A stretch of 5,706 nt of DNA from Gammaproteobacteria bacterium (lineage in GTDB: Bacteria > Pseudomonadota > Gammaproteobacteria > Pseudomonadales > Porticoccaceae), in NCBI GenBank assembly GCA_006227015.1, contig SBGI01000088.1, forward strand, positions 1 through 5,706, in the 5' to 3' direction. Shown piece by piece: positions 1 through 5,706 of this stretch. Made by a program: the position numbers and the translations under genes. The notes below the pieces were generated by a model, which saw only the letters and a list, made by a program, of their open reading frames with translations, had not been told where the DNA came from and ran no database searches. Every line of letters starts with the position of its first letter. The stretch's first letter is position 1.

Positions 1-791
1 CAGAGAATCCTCCAGTAGGTCTTGAAAGTTCTCTGTTGGCAGAGGCTTCAGCCGAACAAGAAGCATCAGCTGTTAGTGTCCCACAGCCGATCAATTATGA
101 ACTGGTGCCTGAGGTTACCGCTGAAGAGCCAGAACCCGTGTTAGCCGCATCCTCCTCGGATCATGAATCTGATGCCTCGCTGGAATACTATGAGTCAATT
201 GCCGGTTCCGAGCGCGATCACTACGAACAATCGCTGGTTTCAACGGAAACGCTGCAAGCATTCTCCCATGCAGCGCATGCTACACCCTCTGTCACAGATA
301 AAGTTGATATGCCAGAGGATGTGTCGGGAGCTTCTGAATCAAGCGGTAGTAGTGTCCACAATCCAGAAGGGGAGGCGGTTACAGCGCAGTCATTGTCTTT
401 GGCGGAGGTCAAGCCAGAGAATTGGCTGGAAGTTTACCAGGCACTTCATGTGGGCGGCCTGCTGCAGAATACGGCGGCGAACCTGACACTGGTTGAAGTC
501 TCCGGCGCAGAACTGCATTTTGTACTAGATATCGATCACGCGAGCCTCTATGAAGAGGGTCATCAGCAACGTCTGGCAGAGACGCTGGAAGATTACTTCA
601 ATGTGCCGGTTTCTGTTGTCATAGAAGTAGGTGTTGTCAGTTCCGAAACACCTCAGGCATACCTGGAGCGGTTACGGCAGGAGCGTCAGCAGAATGCGGT
701 AGACAGCTTGAAACAGGATCCCCACGTGCGCCGTATTACCGATATGTTCAATGGGGTGCTGCTGGAAAATACTATTAAACCTTTAGATTAG
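1..791 (+). CDS. dnaX: DNA polymerase III subunit tau, C-terminal part (5' truncated)
   Basis: The reading frame is open from the left edge (first full codon at position 3), so this is the 3' end of a longer gene; 262 residues are visible. The AAA+ clamp-loader ATPase part lies outside the window. Visible residues 1-135 are a low-complexity linker rich in Glu, Ser, Ala and Pro, typical of the flexible tau region that binds DnaB helicase. From Trp141 ([10 protein letters not shown]) to the end is the compact domain V, which in E. coli tau binds the alpha polymerase subunit. It ends in the recognisable pattern [13 protein letters not shown] followed by NTIKPLD, similar to the E. coli tau terminus. 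The protein would couple the two replicative polymerases to the helicase and load the beta clamp. ybaB starts 17 bases downstream, the usual dnaX-ybaB-recR order, which supports the call. No A-AAA-AAG slippage heptamer is present in the visible part. A TTG at 36 is in frame but is internal, not a start. Confidence 0.93.
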   Translation, partial: ENPPVGLESSLLAEASAEQEASAVSVPQPINYELVPEVTAEEPEPVLAASSSDHESDASLEYYESIAGSERDHYEQSLVSTETLQAFSHAAHATPSVTDKVDMPEDVSGASESSGSSVHNPEGEAVTAQSLSLAEVKPENWLEVYQALHVGGLLQNTAANLTLVEVSGAELHFVLDIDHASLYEEGHQQRLAETLEDYFNVPVSVVIEVGVVSSETPQAYLERLRQERQQNAVDSLKQDPHVRRITDMFNGVLLENTIKPLD

Positions 792-808
792 GTATTGAAG
801 GTAATATT

Positions 809-1126
809 ATGAATATTAACGATTTAATGAAGCAGGCTCAGCAGATGCAGGAAAAAATGCAGAAGCTGCAGGCTGAGGCAGCCAAGGCCGAAGTCACTGG
901 TGAATCTGGGGCCGGGATGGTGAAAGTGGTGATGAATGGCCGCCACGATGTGCGCAAGGTCAGCATTGATCCAGGTGTGCTGTCAGAGGATAAGGAGTTC
1001 CTGGAAGACCTGCTGGCCGCAGCGGTTAACGACGCGGTGCGCAAGGTTGAGGAAGAGCAACGTCAGCAGATGGAAAAGCTGACTGGCGGCATGCAGATGC
1101 CCCCCGGTTTTCAAATGCCCTTTTGA
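809..1126 (+). CDS. ybaB: YbaB/EbfC family nucleoid-associated protein
   Basis: This 105-residue protein matches the YbaB/EbfC family in length (E. coli about 109) and pattern. The N-terminus ([18 protein letters not shown]) is a Gln/Met/Lys-rich helix to about residue 27 that forms the tweezer-like arm of the family dimer. A beta-strand core follows, with the conserved [12 protein letters not shown] at about 29-40 and a short MNGRHDV stretch. The tail [13 protein letters not shown] is characteristic. The family binds DNA as a dimer and is considered nucleoid-associated; in the cell it probably has a housekeeping role in DNA organisation or regulation, but the precise function is not settled. 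The ATG at 809 is preceded by GAAGG at 797-801, a usable ribosome-binding site. It sits 17 bases after dnaX and 18 bases before recR, so co-transcription is likely. Confidence 0.95.
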   Translation: MNINDLMKQAQQMQEKMQKLQAEAAKAEVTGESGAGMVKVVMNGRHDVRKVSIDPGVLSEDKEFLEDLLAAAVNDAVRKVEEEQRQQMEKLTGGMQMPPGFQMPF

Positions 1127-1144
1127 GTGTAGGTATCACATCCT

Positions 1145-1738
1145 GTGTACAGCCCCCTGATTGATGAACTGATTGACGCATTGCGATGCCTGCCCGGTGT
1201 CGGGCCAAAGTCTGCGCAACGCATGGCGTTACAACTGCTTGAGCGGGATCGCAACGGTGCGACCCGTCTGGTGCAGGCGCTGGATCAGGCGGTGGAGCAT
1301 GTGGGCCGCTGTCAGATGTGCCGGACACTGACAGAAAGTGAATTTTGTGAGATATGTGCCAATCCCCGCCGTGATAGCCTGCAGTTGTGTGTCGTCGAGA
1401 CCCCGGCAGATTTGTTCGCCATTGAGCAGAGCAATACCTACCGGGGACGCTATTTTGTGCTGTTGGGCCACCTGTCACCGATTGATGGTATCGGCCCGGA
1501 AGCCATAGGTGTTGACCAGCTGATGAACAGGTTGGTGGAAGAGGAGGTCAACGAACTGATACTTGCCACCAATTTAACTGTGGAGGGGGAAACCACCGCC
1601 CACTACATCAGTGAGCGGGCGCGTCAATTAAATGTGATTGTCAGCCGTATTGCCCACGGGGTGCCCATGGGCGGAGAGCTGGAGTATGTGGATGGCGGTA
1701 CCTTGGCTCACGCGTTTTCAAGCCGTAAACAGCTGTGA
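1145..1738 (+). CDS. recR: Recombination mediator protein RecR
   Basis: A 197-residue RecR of normal family length. In order: a helix-hairpin-helix DNA-binding segment ([13 protein letters not shown], residues 16-28); a four-cysteine zinc finger at C56, C59, C68 and C71; a Toprim domain from about 79 to 174, starting [14 protein letters not shown] with the conserved acidic Glu85; and the C-terminal segment [17 protein letters not shown] (171-187), typical of RecR. RecR works with RecF and RecO in the cytoplasm to load RecA on SSB-coated gapped DNA during recombinational repair. Translation appears to begin at a GTG (1145-1147). The residues after it ([19 protein letters not shown]) are those expected at the RecR N-terminus, which supports this start. 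The ribosome-binding signal is weak: an AGG at 1131-1133, about 11 bases upstream. Position directly after ybaB is the standard arrangement. All key residues appear intact. Confidence 0.97.
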   Translation: MYSPLIDELIDALRCLPGVGPKSAQRMALQLLERDRNGATRLVQALDQAVEHVGRCQMCRTLTESEFCEICANPRRDSLQLCVVETPADLFAIEQSNTYRGRYFVLLGHLSPIDGIGPEAIGVDQLMNRLVEEEVNELILATNLTVEGETTAHYISERARQLNVIVSRIAHGVPMGGELEYVDGGTLAHAFSSRKQL

Positions 1739-1774
1739 TGGTGTTTCTGGATCAGCTTACCCAATGAGGTTTTC

Positions 1775-2920
1775 ATGACGGAACAGGTAGCACACCCGAT
1801 ATTAGTGGCCGACTCGCAATCACTCAGGGATTGTGTCAATGCCTTGGAGAGCTGTGATGCTCTGGCGGTTGACACCGAGTTTATGCGGACAGACACGTTT
1901 TATCCGATTCTCGGGTTAATTCAGATCTACGATGGCAGCCACTGCTGGTTGATTGACCCCCTTGGCGTTGAAAATTTACAGCCTCTGGCGGAGGTGTTCA
2001 CCAATGAAGCCATTACCAAGGTATTTCATTCCTGCTCGGAAGATCTTGAGGTCCTGCAGCATGTGATGGGATCCCTGCCGCTGCCTCTATTTGATACACA
2101 GATTGCGGCGGCGTTAGCCGGATACGGTTTTTCCCGAGGTTATGCGGCTTTGGTTTCTGATATGCTGGACATTCACGTGCCCAAAGGTGAAACCCGCTCA
2201 GACTGGTTGCAGCGTCCCTTAACCGAGGCGCAACTGGGTTACGCAGCCTCGGATGTCTATCACCTGTTGCCGGTTTACCACCAGTTGCTGGCTGATCTTG
2301 ATCGCCTGGACAGAACGAACTGGGTGGCGGAAGAAATGCAGGACCTTGTTACCCGGGCCAGCAACAGAGATGACGGCAGCGATTATTACCGCAAGGTAAA
2401 GGGTGCCTGGCGCTTGTCTCCCGAAGAATTACTGATTTTGCAGCAGCTTTGCTATTGGCGCGAGAAAGAGGCCCGTTCGCGTAACCGGCCGCGCAACCGG
2501 GTTGTTCCAGACCGAACACTTTTAGAGGTTGCGTCCAGAAAGCCCCAGAACAAGGCTGTATTGGCAGAAATCGAGGGCATGCACCCCGGCATTATTCGTC
2601 GTTATGGTGAGCTGCTGCTGGGTATGGTGAAAACGGCAGAAGGCTGCAAGCCGGACGAGCATTTGCAGCCCCTCGATTCGCCGCTACCCAAAGAGGCCAG
2701 AGATCTTGGCAAGGCCATGAAAGCCGTGGTGTCGGATCGAGCCGAATCCTATCAGTTACCCGTGGAGATGTTGGCGCGCAAACGCGATATTGAAGAGCTG
2801 GTTCGCTCCCATTGTGATGTCACGCCTACCGAACTCCCGACCTCGCTTGCCAGTGGCTGGCGTTATCACGTTGTGGGTGAGGATCTTCTCAAAGCCATTT
2901 CCGCTCAACCCGCCTGTTAG
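1775..2920 (+). CDS. rnd: Ribonuclease D
   Basis: A 381-residue protein close to the usual RNase D length (E. coli about 375). The N-terminal DEDD-type 3'-5' exonuclease domain has Exo I in LAVDTEF (D33, E35), Exo II in FHSCSEDLEVL (D90) and Exo III in YAASDVYHL (Y156, D160). These five residues correspond to the metal-binding and catalytic set of the DEDDy class, so the enzyme should be active. An HRDC domain follows at about residues 211-290 (WRLSPEELLILQQLCYWRE onward), and a second, more divergent HRDC-like helical region fills the C-terminus to about 375. RNase D trims 3' ends of tRNA precursors and other small structured RNAs in the cytoplasm. The ATG at 1775 has a good ribosome-binding site, GAGG at 1766-1769, five bases upstream. 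It lies 36 bases after recR and 12 bases before ycgL, consistent with one operon. Confidence 0.96.
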   Translation: MTEQVAHPILVADSQSLRDCVNALESCDALAVDTEFMRTDTFYPILGLIQIYDGSHCWLIDPLGVENLQPLAEVFTNEAITKVFHSCSEDLEVLQHVMGSLPLPLFDTQIAAALAGYGFSRGYAALVSDMLDIHVPKGETRSDWLQRPLTEAQLGYAASDVYHLLPVYHQLLADLDRLDRTNWVAEEMQDLVTRASNRDDGSDYYRKVKGAWRLSPEELLILQQLCYWREKEARSRNRPRNRVVPDRTLLEVASRKPQNKAVLAEIEGMHPGIIRRYGELLLGMVKTAEGCKPDEHLQPLDSPLPKEARDLGKAMKAVVSDRAESYQLPVEMLARKRDIEELVRSHCDVTPTELPTSLASGWRYHVVGEDLLKAISAQPAC

Positions 2921-2932
2921 TGAAATTACTCC

Positions 2933-3217
2933 ATGTCTAAACAACTTTGTACGATTTATCGCAGCCCGAAAAAAGAGGGCATGTACCTGTATGTGGATAA
3001 AAAGGAAAATCTGACGCGTGTCCCGGAGTCCTTACTACAGCGCTTTGGTAAGCCGGAGCTGGCTATGACACTGGCATTGTCCGCTGATCGCAAGTTGGCC
3101 AGGGCGGATGTTGGCAAAGTTCTGGAGTCCATTGCGGAGCAGGGTTATTACCTGCAGATGCCCCCATCGCCAGAGCAGTATCTTCAGGAAATGCGCAACA
3201 AAAACAGCAAACTCTAG
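2933..3217 (+). CDS. ycgL: YcgL domain-containing protein
   Basis: A 94-residue protein matching the YcgL family. The N-terminus LCTIYRSPKKEGMYLYVDKK is followed by RVPESLLQRFGKPELAMTLAL (about residues 26-46) and EQGYYLQMPPSPEQYL (about 69-84), which align by eye with E. coli YcgL (IYRSSKRDQTYLYVEKK, FGQPQLAM, EQGYYLQLPPPPEDLL). The family is a small soluble alpha/beta fold without an assigned biochemical activity; no catalytic motif or membrane segment is visible. The ATG at 2933 starts 12 bases after the rnd stop with no clear Shine-Dalgarno sequence, so translation may depend on coupling to rnd. An alternative frame covering the same bases (2790-3014) overlaps rnd and is a shadow. The close linkage to rnd and ycgN suggests, without proving, a role connected to RNA metabolism. 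Confidence 0.93.
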   Translation: MSKQLCTIYRSPKKEGMYLYVDKKENLTRVPESLLQRFGKPELAMTLALSADRKLARADVGKVLESIAEQGYYLQMPPSPEQYLQEMRNKNSKL

Positions 3218-3229
3218 GTTGTTGCCTAC

Positions 3230-3667
3230 ATGGAAAAATACTGGGAGATAAAGTCTCTTTCCGAGATGACCCGACAGGAGTGGGAATCCCTTTGTGACGG
3301 TTGCGGTAAGTGCTGTCTCCATAAACTCGAAGATGAAGACAACGGCGATGTTTACTACACCGATGTCGCCTGCCAGTTACTGGATATGCATGCCTGTCGC
3401 TGCACAGATTACGAAAACCGACTTTCCCGTGTTCCCGACTGCCTGAAACTCACCGCTGCGGATATCGATGATTTCCAGTGGTTGCCGAGCACCTGTGCCT
3501 ATCGGCTATTATCAGAGGGGGAGTCATTACCGATCTGGCATCATCTGGTATCCGGTGATCCCAACACCATCCACGACATGGAGATGTCGGTACGAGGCCG
3601 GGTTGTCCCGGAGTCAGCGGTTGAAGAGAGCGATCTGGAAGAAAGAATTATTCACTGGGTATCATAA
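3230..3667 (+). CDS. ycgN: YcgN family cysteine-cluster protein (UPF0260)
   Basis: A 145-residue protein of the YcgN/UPF0260 family, within the wider YkgJ-type cysteine-cluster group predicted to bind zinc or an iron-sulfur cluster. The hallmark is LCDGCGKCCLHKLEDED at residues 21-37 (C22, C25, C28, C29), followed by C48, C56, C58 (HACRCTDYENR), C71 (VPDCLKL) and C89 (LPSTCAYRLL), nine cysteines in all. The C-terminal half carries the conserved LPIWHHLVSGD (100-110) and VRGRVVPE (121-128) stretches. The metal and the cellular role are not established, and no signal peptide or membrane segment is visible, so it is presumably cytoplasmic. The ATG at 3230 is 12 bases after the ycgL stop with only a weak AGG at 3216-3218. 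It is the last gene of the tightly packed plus-strand series; a 159-base gap follows. Confidence 0.93.
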   Translation: MEKYWEIKSLSEMTRQEWESLCDGCGKCCLHKLEDEDNGDVYYTDVACQLLDMHACRCTDYENRLSRVPDCLKLTAADIDDFQWLPSTCAYRLLSEGESLPIWHHLVSGDPNTIHDMEMSVRGRVVPESAVEESDLEERIIHWVS

Positions 3668-3724
3668 ATAGGGACTTTTTTATAAGAGCAGCCCACAACC
3701 ACCGGTAGTTTTTTACACTTGTTA

Positions 3725-3733
3725 TGGTACTAT
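3725..3733 (+). promoter_or_regulatory. Possible extended -10 promoter element for the downstream membrane-protein gene
   Basis: TGGTACTAT fits the extended -10 pattern TGn-TAnnnT, matching the three most important -10 positions plus the upstream TG. The bases about 17 upstream (GTAGTT near 3705) are a poor -35; a better-looking TTTACA at 3712-3717 is too close (10-base spacing). If real, the transcript would start near 3740 and carry a leader of roughly 85 bases. It is a short motif in an AT-rich gap, so chance occurrence is quite possible. Confidence 0.3.
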
Positions 3734-3753
3734 TTGGTCGGGTTTAAAAATCA

Positions 3754-3775
3754 GTTGAAGTCGTGCTGGTTGAAG
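3754..3775 (+). repeat. Short direct repeat GTTGAAG x2 in the leader gap
   Basis: GTTGAAG occurs at 3754-3760 and again at 3769-3775, a 15-base period. The copies lie between the possible -10 element and the Shine-Dalgarno sequence of the membrane-protein gene. A repeat this short can arise by chance; a regulator-binding role is only a guess. Confidence 0.3.
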
Positions 3776-3811
3776 AAAGTCCGCATGTCATTCTTTTGTA
3801 AAGGACTACTT

Positions 3812-3817
3812 AGGAGG
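3812..3817 (+). promoter_or_regulatory. Strong ribosome-binding site that decides the start of the membrane-protein gene
   Basis: AGGAGG (continuing into T at 3818) is a near-perfect Shine-Dalgarno sequence, much stronger than any other in the window. Two in-frame ATGs follow, at 3821 and 3827. Spacing is 3 bases to the first and 9 to the second, so the second is the better start. The motif also sits in the loop of a tiny potential hairpin (CTAC at 3806-3809 with GTAG at 3817-3820). Confidence 0.75.
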
Positions 3818-3826
3818 TAGATGATC

Positions 3827-4219
3827 ATGTATTCGGACGAAAATTATCTATGGGGGATAGTCGGTTATTATCTGGGTTGTATCCTGGTGCTGATGTTCCT
3901 GGTACGTTTTAAAGACCTGCTACCCGGCAGGCATTTTCGAAATCATCTCATTCTACTTATTGCCGCTGTTATTCTTGTTCCCATCAAGGCTTATCCCGAT
4001 ATGAGTTATCTGGCGCCAGCCTGGTTTGTCAGCCTTTTTGAGGGGCTGACCGGGACTGAGGAAATGGGTTTTCTTCGCGGCGCACAGCCAATTATTACCT
4101 GTTACCTGGTGGCTGCAGTGTGCTATCTCGTCGCCATGTTGCTTGGAGTGTTCAAACGCCGCGATGCTGAACAGGAAGCAGAGGCGATGCTGGAAAGCGG
4201 TGGGCAGGGCGAGAGTTAA
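3827..4219 (+). CDS. Hypothetical small membrane protein, three predicted membrane segments
   Basis: I do not recognise the family. The 130-residue product has three hydrophobic stretches: about 8-26 (LWGIVGYYLGCILVLMFLV), 40-54 (HLILLIAAVILVPIK) and 87-108 (QPIITCYLVAAVCYLVAMLLGVF). Basic residues follow the first (R27, K29, with R35 and R38) and the third (K110, R111, R112), predicting N-terminus outside, C-terminus in the cytoplasm and a periplasmic loop at about 55-86 that includes an aromatic, possibly amphipathic stretch (61-73). The cytoplasmic tail is acidic and Ala/Glu-rich. No enzymatic motif or signal-peptidase site is visible. The start at ATG 3827 is preferred over ATG 3821, which would add two residues, because of the strong Shine-Dalgarno spacing. 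The strong ribosome-binding site and 159-base gap after ycgN suggest expression separate from the upstream operon. Its stop lies 8 bases from that of the convergent transporter gene. That it is a real gene is likely; its function is unknown. Confidence 0.8.
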   Translation: MYSDENYLWGIVGYYLGCILVLMFLVRFKDLLPGRHFRNHLILLIAAVILVPIKAYPDMSYLAPAWFVSLFEGLTGTEEMGFLRGAQPIITCYLVAAVCYLVAMLLGVFKRRDAEQEAEAMLESGGQGES

Positions 4220-4227
4220 CCGATCAG

Positions 4228-5706
4228 TTACGAGATTCCGTGCATATACCGTTTTAACAGTGGGCTGATAAGCAGTAACAGGAAGCCGGCCCCACACCCC
4301 ACCCATAACAGATCATTGAACAGTCCGGTGTACGCGGATAGCGCTTGGGCTGTATCCACCATTCCCCCTGGCAATCTGTCCATATGGGCCAGTTTGGCAA
4401 TCTGTACGGCGAGAAATTCCGAATAGGCGGTGGCCAGAAACCAGGTGCCCATCATCAGTCCCACTACGCTTGGAACTGCCAGCTTGCTGACAGCAGAAAG
4501 ACCAACCGGCGACAGGCACAGCTCACCGGTGGTATGCAGTAGATAGGCCAGTACCAGCCAAAGTGCAGCGACTTTACCACTCTCATCCGGGTAACTGGCT
4601 CCGAGAACCAGGGCTCCAAAGCCGAGTCCCGCCTGAGTAATTCCGAGCGCAAATTTTACCGGCGTTGATGGTTCCCGCTTGCGCTTTGCCAGTTTCATCC
4701 AAAGCACTGCAAACAGCGGGGCACAGAGCATGATAAAGAGCGGGTTTAGTGCCCCGAACTGGGAGGCATTGAAGCTGATGCCAAACAGGGTGCGGTCCAC
4801 CACGCGGTCGGCATACAGTGTCATGGATGCGGCGGTTTGTTCGAAAAGCGCCCAGAACACCACTGAGGCAAAGGTCAGCACCATCAGCACGCACATTCGA
4901 CCCCGTTCTACGCTGTCGCAGCGGGCAAGGATAAACCAGGCCAGCCCCAACACTACGGCCATGGCCAGTCCGTTGAGGGAATGTTCCACCCACTGTGTGG
5001 TTTGAATGAGTTGCCACAGTCCCACCAGTGCTAGCAGTGCGCAGAAGTAAATGCACCATTCCCTATTGATGCCGGGCAGTACCGGTTGTTTTAACAGCTC
5101 CGGATAGGCGGGCTCGGCAAGGCCCTGCAGATGACGTTGGCCATAGAGAAAAATTATCAGGCCGAGAACCATTCCGACGCCAGCTGCACCGAAACCATAG
5201 TGCCAGCCGAGGGTTTCGCCCAGATATCCACACAATAGTGTGGCGCTGAAAGCACCGATGTTAATGCCCATATAGAAAATGGTGTAGCCGCTGTCGCGAC
5301 GGGCATCCTGCTCGCCGTAGAGGCGACCGACAATGGTGGAAATATTGGGCTTGAGAAAGCCGACACCGACGATAATGAGTGACAAGGAAAAGTAAAAAAC
5401 CTGCAAGGCATTCTGATCGCGGACAACTTCTCCATTGACCAGGGTGGCTTTTGTGCCTTCAACCGCCATGCCCAGGTGACCCAAGGCCAGAAGGCAACCC
5501 CCGAAAATAACGGCTTTACGCATGCCCAGATAGCGATCTGCCAGCAATCCGCCGATCACCGGCATGGCGTAGACCAGCGCGGCATAACTGCCGAGCACAT
5601 CCAGCCCCATCGCATCGCTGAACAGGTGATACTTGGTGAGGTACAGCAATAGCAGATATTTCATGCCGTAGAATGAAAAACGTTCCCACATTTCCGTGGC
5701 AAAACA
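4228..5706 (-). CDS. Proton-dependent oligopeptide transporter, POT/PTR2 family (5' truncated)
   Basis: The frame stays open to the right edge, so the N-terminus is missing; 492 residues are visible. The first visible residues read CFATEMWERFSFYGM, the family's ExxER motif of helix 1, which couples proton binding to transport. An in-frame ATG at 5689-5691 lies inside this motif and is not the start. Numbering from that Met: GGLLADRYLGMRKA (47-60) is the major-facilitator loop motif; FLKPNIS (112-118) carries the conserved helix-4 Lys113; FYMGINIGAFSA (139-150) is the second PTR2 signature; FWALFEQTAASMTLYADR (279-296) is the conserved helix-7 region; and TTGELCLSPVGLS (387-399) has the helix-10 Glu389. 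The rest is strongly hydrophobic, consistent with 12-14 inner-membrane helices. It should import di- and tripeptides with protons; exact substrates cannot be read from sequence. It is convergent with the small membrane-protein gene, and no clear terminator lies between them. Confidence 0.95.
   Translation of the reverse strand, partial: CFATEMWERFSFYGMKYLLLLYLTKYHLFSDAMGLDVLGSYAALVYAMPVIGGLLADRYLGMRKAVIFGGCLLALGHLGMAVEGTKATLVNGEVVRDQNALQVFYFSLSLIIVGVGFLKPNISTIVGRLYGEQDARRDSGYTIFYMGINIGAFSATLLCGYLGETLGWHYGFGAAGVGMVLGLIIFLYGQRHLQGLAEPAYPELLKQPVLPGINREWCIYFCALLALVGLWQLIQTTQWVEHSLNGLAMAVVLGLAWFILARCDSVERGRMCVLMVLTFASVVFWALFEQTAASMTLYADRVVDRTLFGISFNASQFGALNPLFIMLCAPLFAVLWMKLAKRKREPSTPVKFALGITQAGLGFGALVLGASYPDESGKVAALWLVLAYLLHTTGELCLSPVGLSAVSKLAVPSVVGLMMGTWFLATAYSEFLAVQIAKLAHMDRLPGGMVDTAQALSAYTGLFNDLLWVGCGAGFLLLLISPLLKRYMHGIS

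Noticed and set aside
1026..1478. 150-codon open frame on the minus strand opposite ybaB and recR
   Set aside because: It lies wholly opposite well-supported ybaB and recR coding sequence, its translation is low-complexity Pro/Ala/His/Arg-rich, and it has no recognisable motif; it is a shadow frame.
3674..3681. T-run after ycgN as a possible intrinsic terminator
   Set aside because: The run of six T residues has no GC-rich stem in front of it; no complement to GGGAC is found in the preceding bases.
3698..3714. Palindrome ACCACCGGTAGT followed by a T-run as a terminator
   Set aside because: The symmetry is centred on ACCGGT with no loop and has a mismatch. Allowing a four-base loop leaves too weak a stem for a terminator.
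3712..3717. TTTACA as a -35 element
   Set aside because: No -10-like hexamer lies 16-18 bases downstream; the nearest good one (3728-3733) is only 10 bases away.
3953..4306. 117-codon minus-strand frame spanning the convergent junction
   Set aside because: It overlaps the ends of both the membrane-protein gene and the transporter gene, and shows no recognisable domain or ribosome-binding site.
4583..5059. 158-codon minus-strand frame inside the transporter gene
   Set aside because: It overlaps the POT transporter in another frame of the same strand, and the transporter frame carries all the family motifs there.
5689..5691. ATG as the start of the transporter gene
   Set aside because: It lies inside the conserved ExxER motif; the five codons upstream read CFATE, which continues the family pattern, so the true start is outside the window.

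Overview
The window reads as chromosomal core sequence of a Gram-negative gammaproteobacterium. The evidence is the gene set itself: a DnaX (tau) C-terminus followed by ybaB and recR, then rnd, a YcgL-domain gene and a YcgN-family (UPF0260) gene. YcgL and YcgN are families I associate mainly with gammaproteobacteria. Base composition looks moderate, roughly half G+C. The arrangement recalls marine, Pseudomonas-like or Cellvibrio-like lineages, but I cannot fix a genus from sequence alone.

Layout. Positions 1-3667 hold six plus-strand genes with gaps of only 12 to 36 bases and no convincing terminator between them, so they could form one long transcript. They are the 3' part of dnaX (clamp-loader/tau subunit of DNA polymerase III), ybaB (nucleoid-associated protein), recR (recombination mediator), rnd (RNase D), ycgL and ycgN. 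A leader-like gap at 3668-3826 follows. It contains a possible extended -10 promoter, a 7-base direct repeat and a very strong Shine-Dalgarno sequence. It leads into a gene for an unrecognised small membrane protein (3827-4219). Facing it, with only 8 bases between the stop codons, is a minus-strand proton-dependent oligopeptide transporter (POT/PTR2 family). Its 5' end runs off the right edge of the window.

Functionally, dnaX-ybaB-recR is a classic replication, nucleoid and recombinational-repair cluster. rnd-ycgL-ycgN adds an RNA 3'-end trimming enzyme and two small conserved proteins of poorly defined function. The peptide transporter is an independent nutrient-uptake gene. I see no mobile element, CRISPR array, rRNA, tRNA or phage gene. 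Nothing amounts to an evident new multi-gene system. The least explained part is the membrane-protein gene and its leader.
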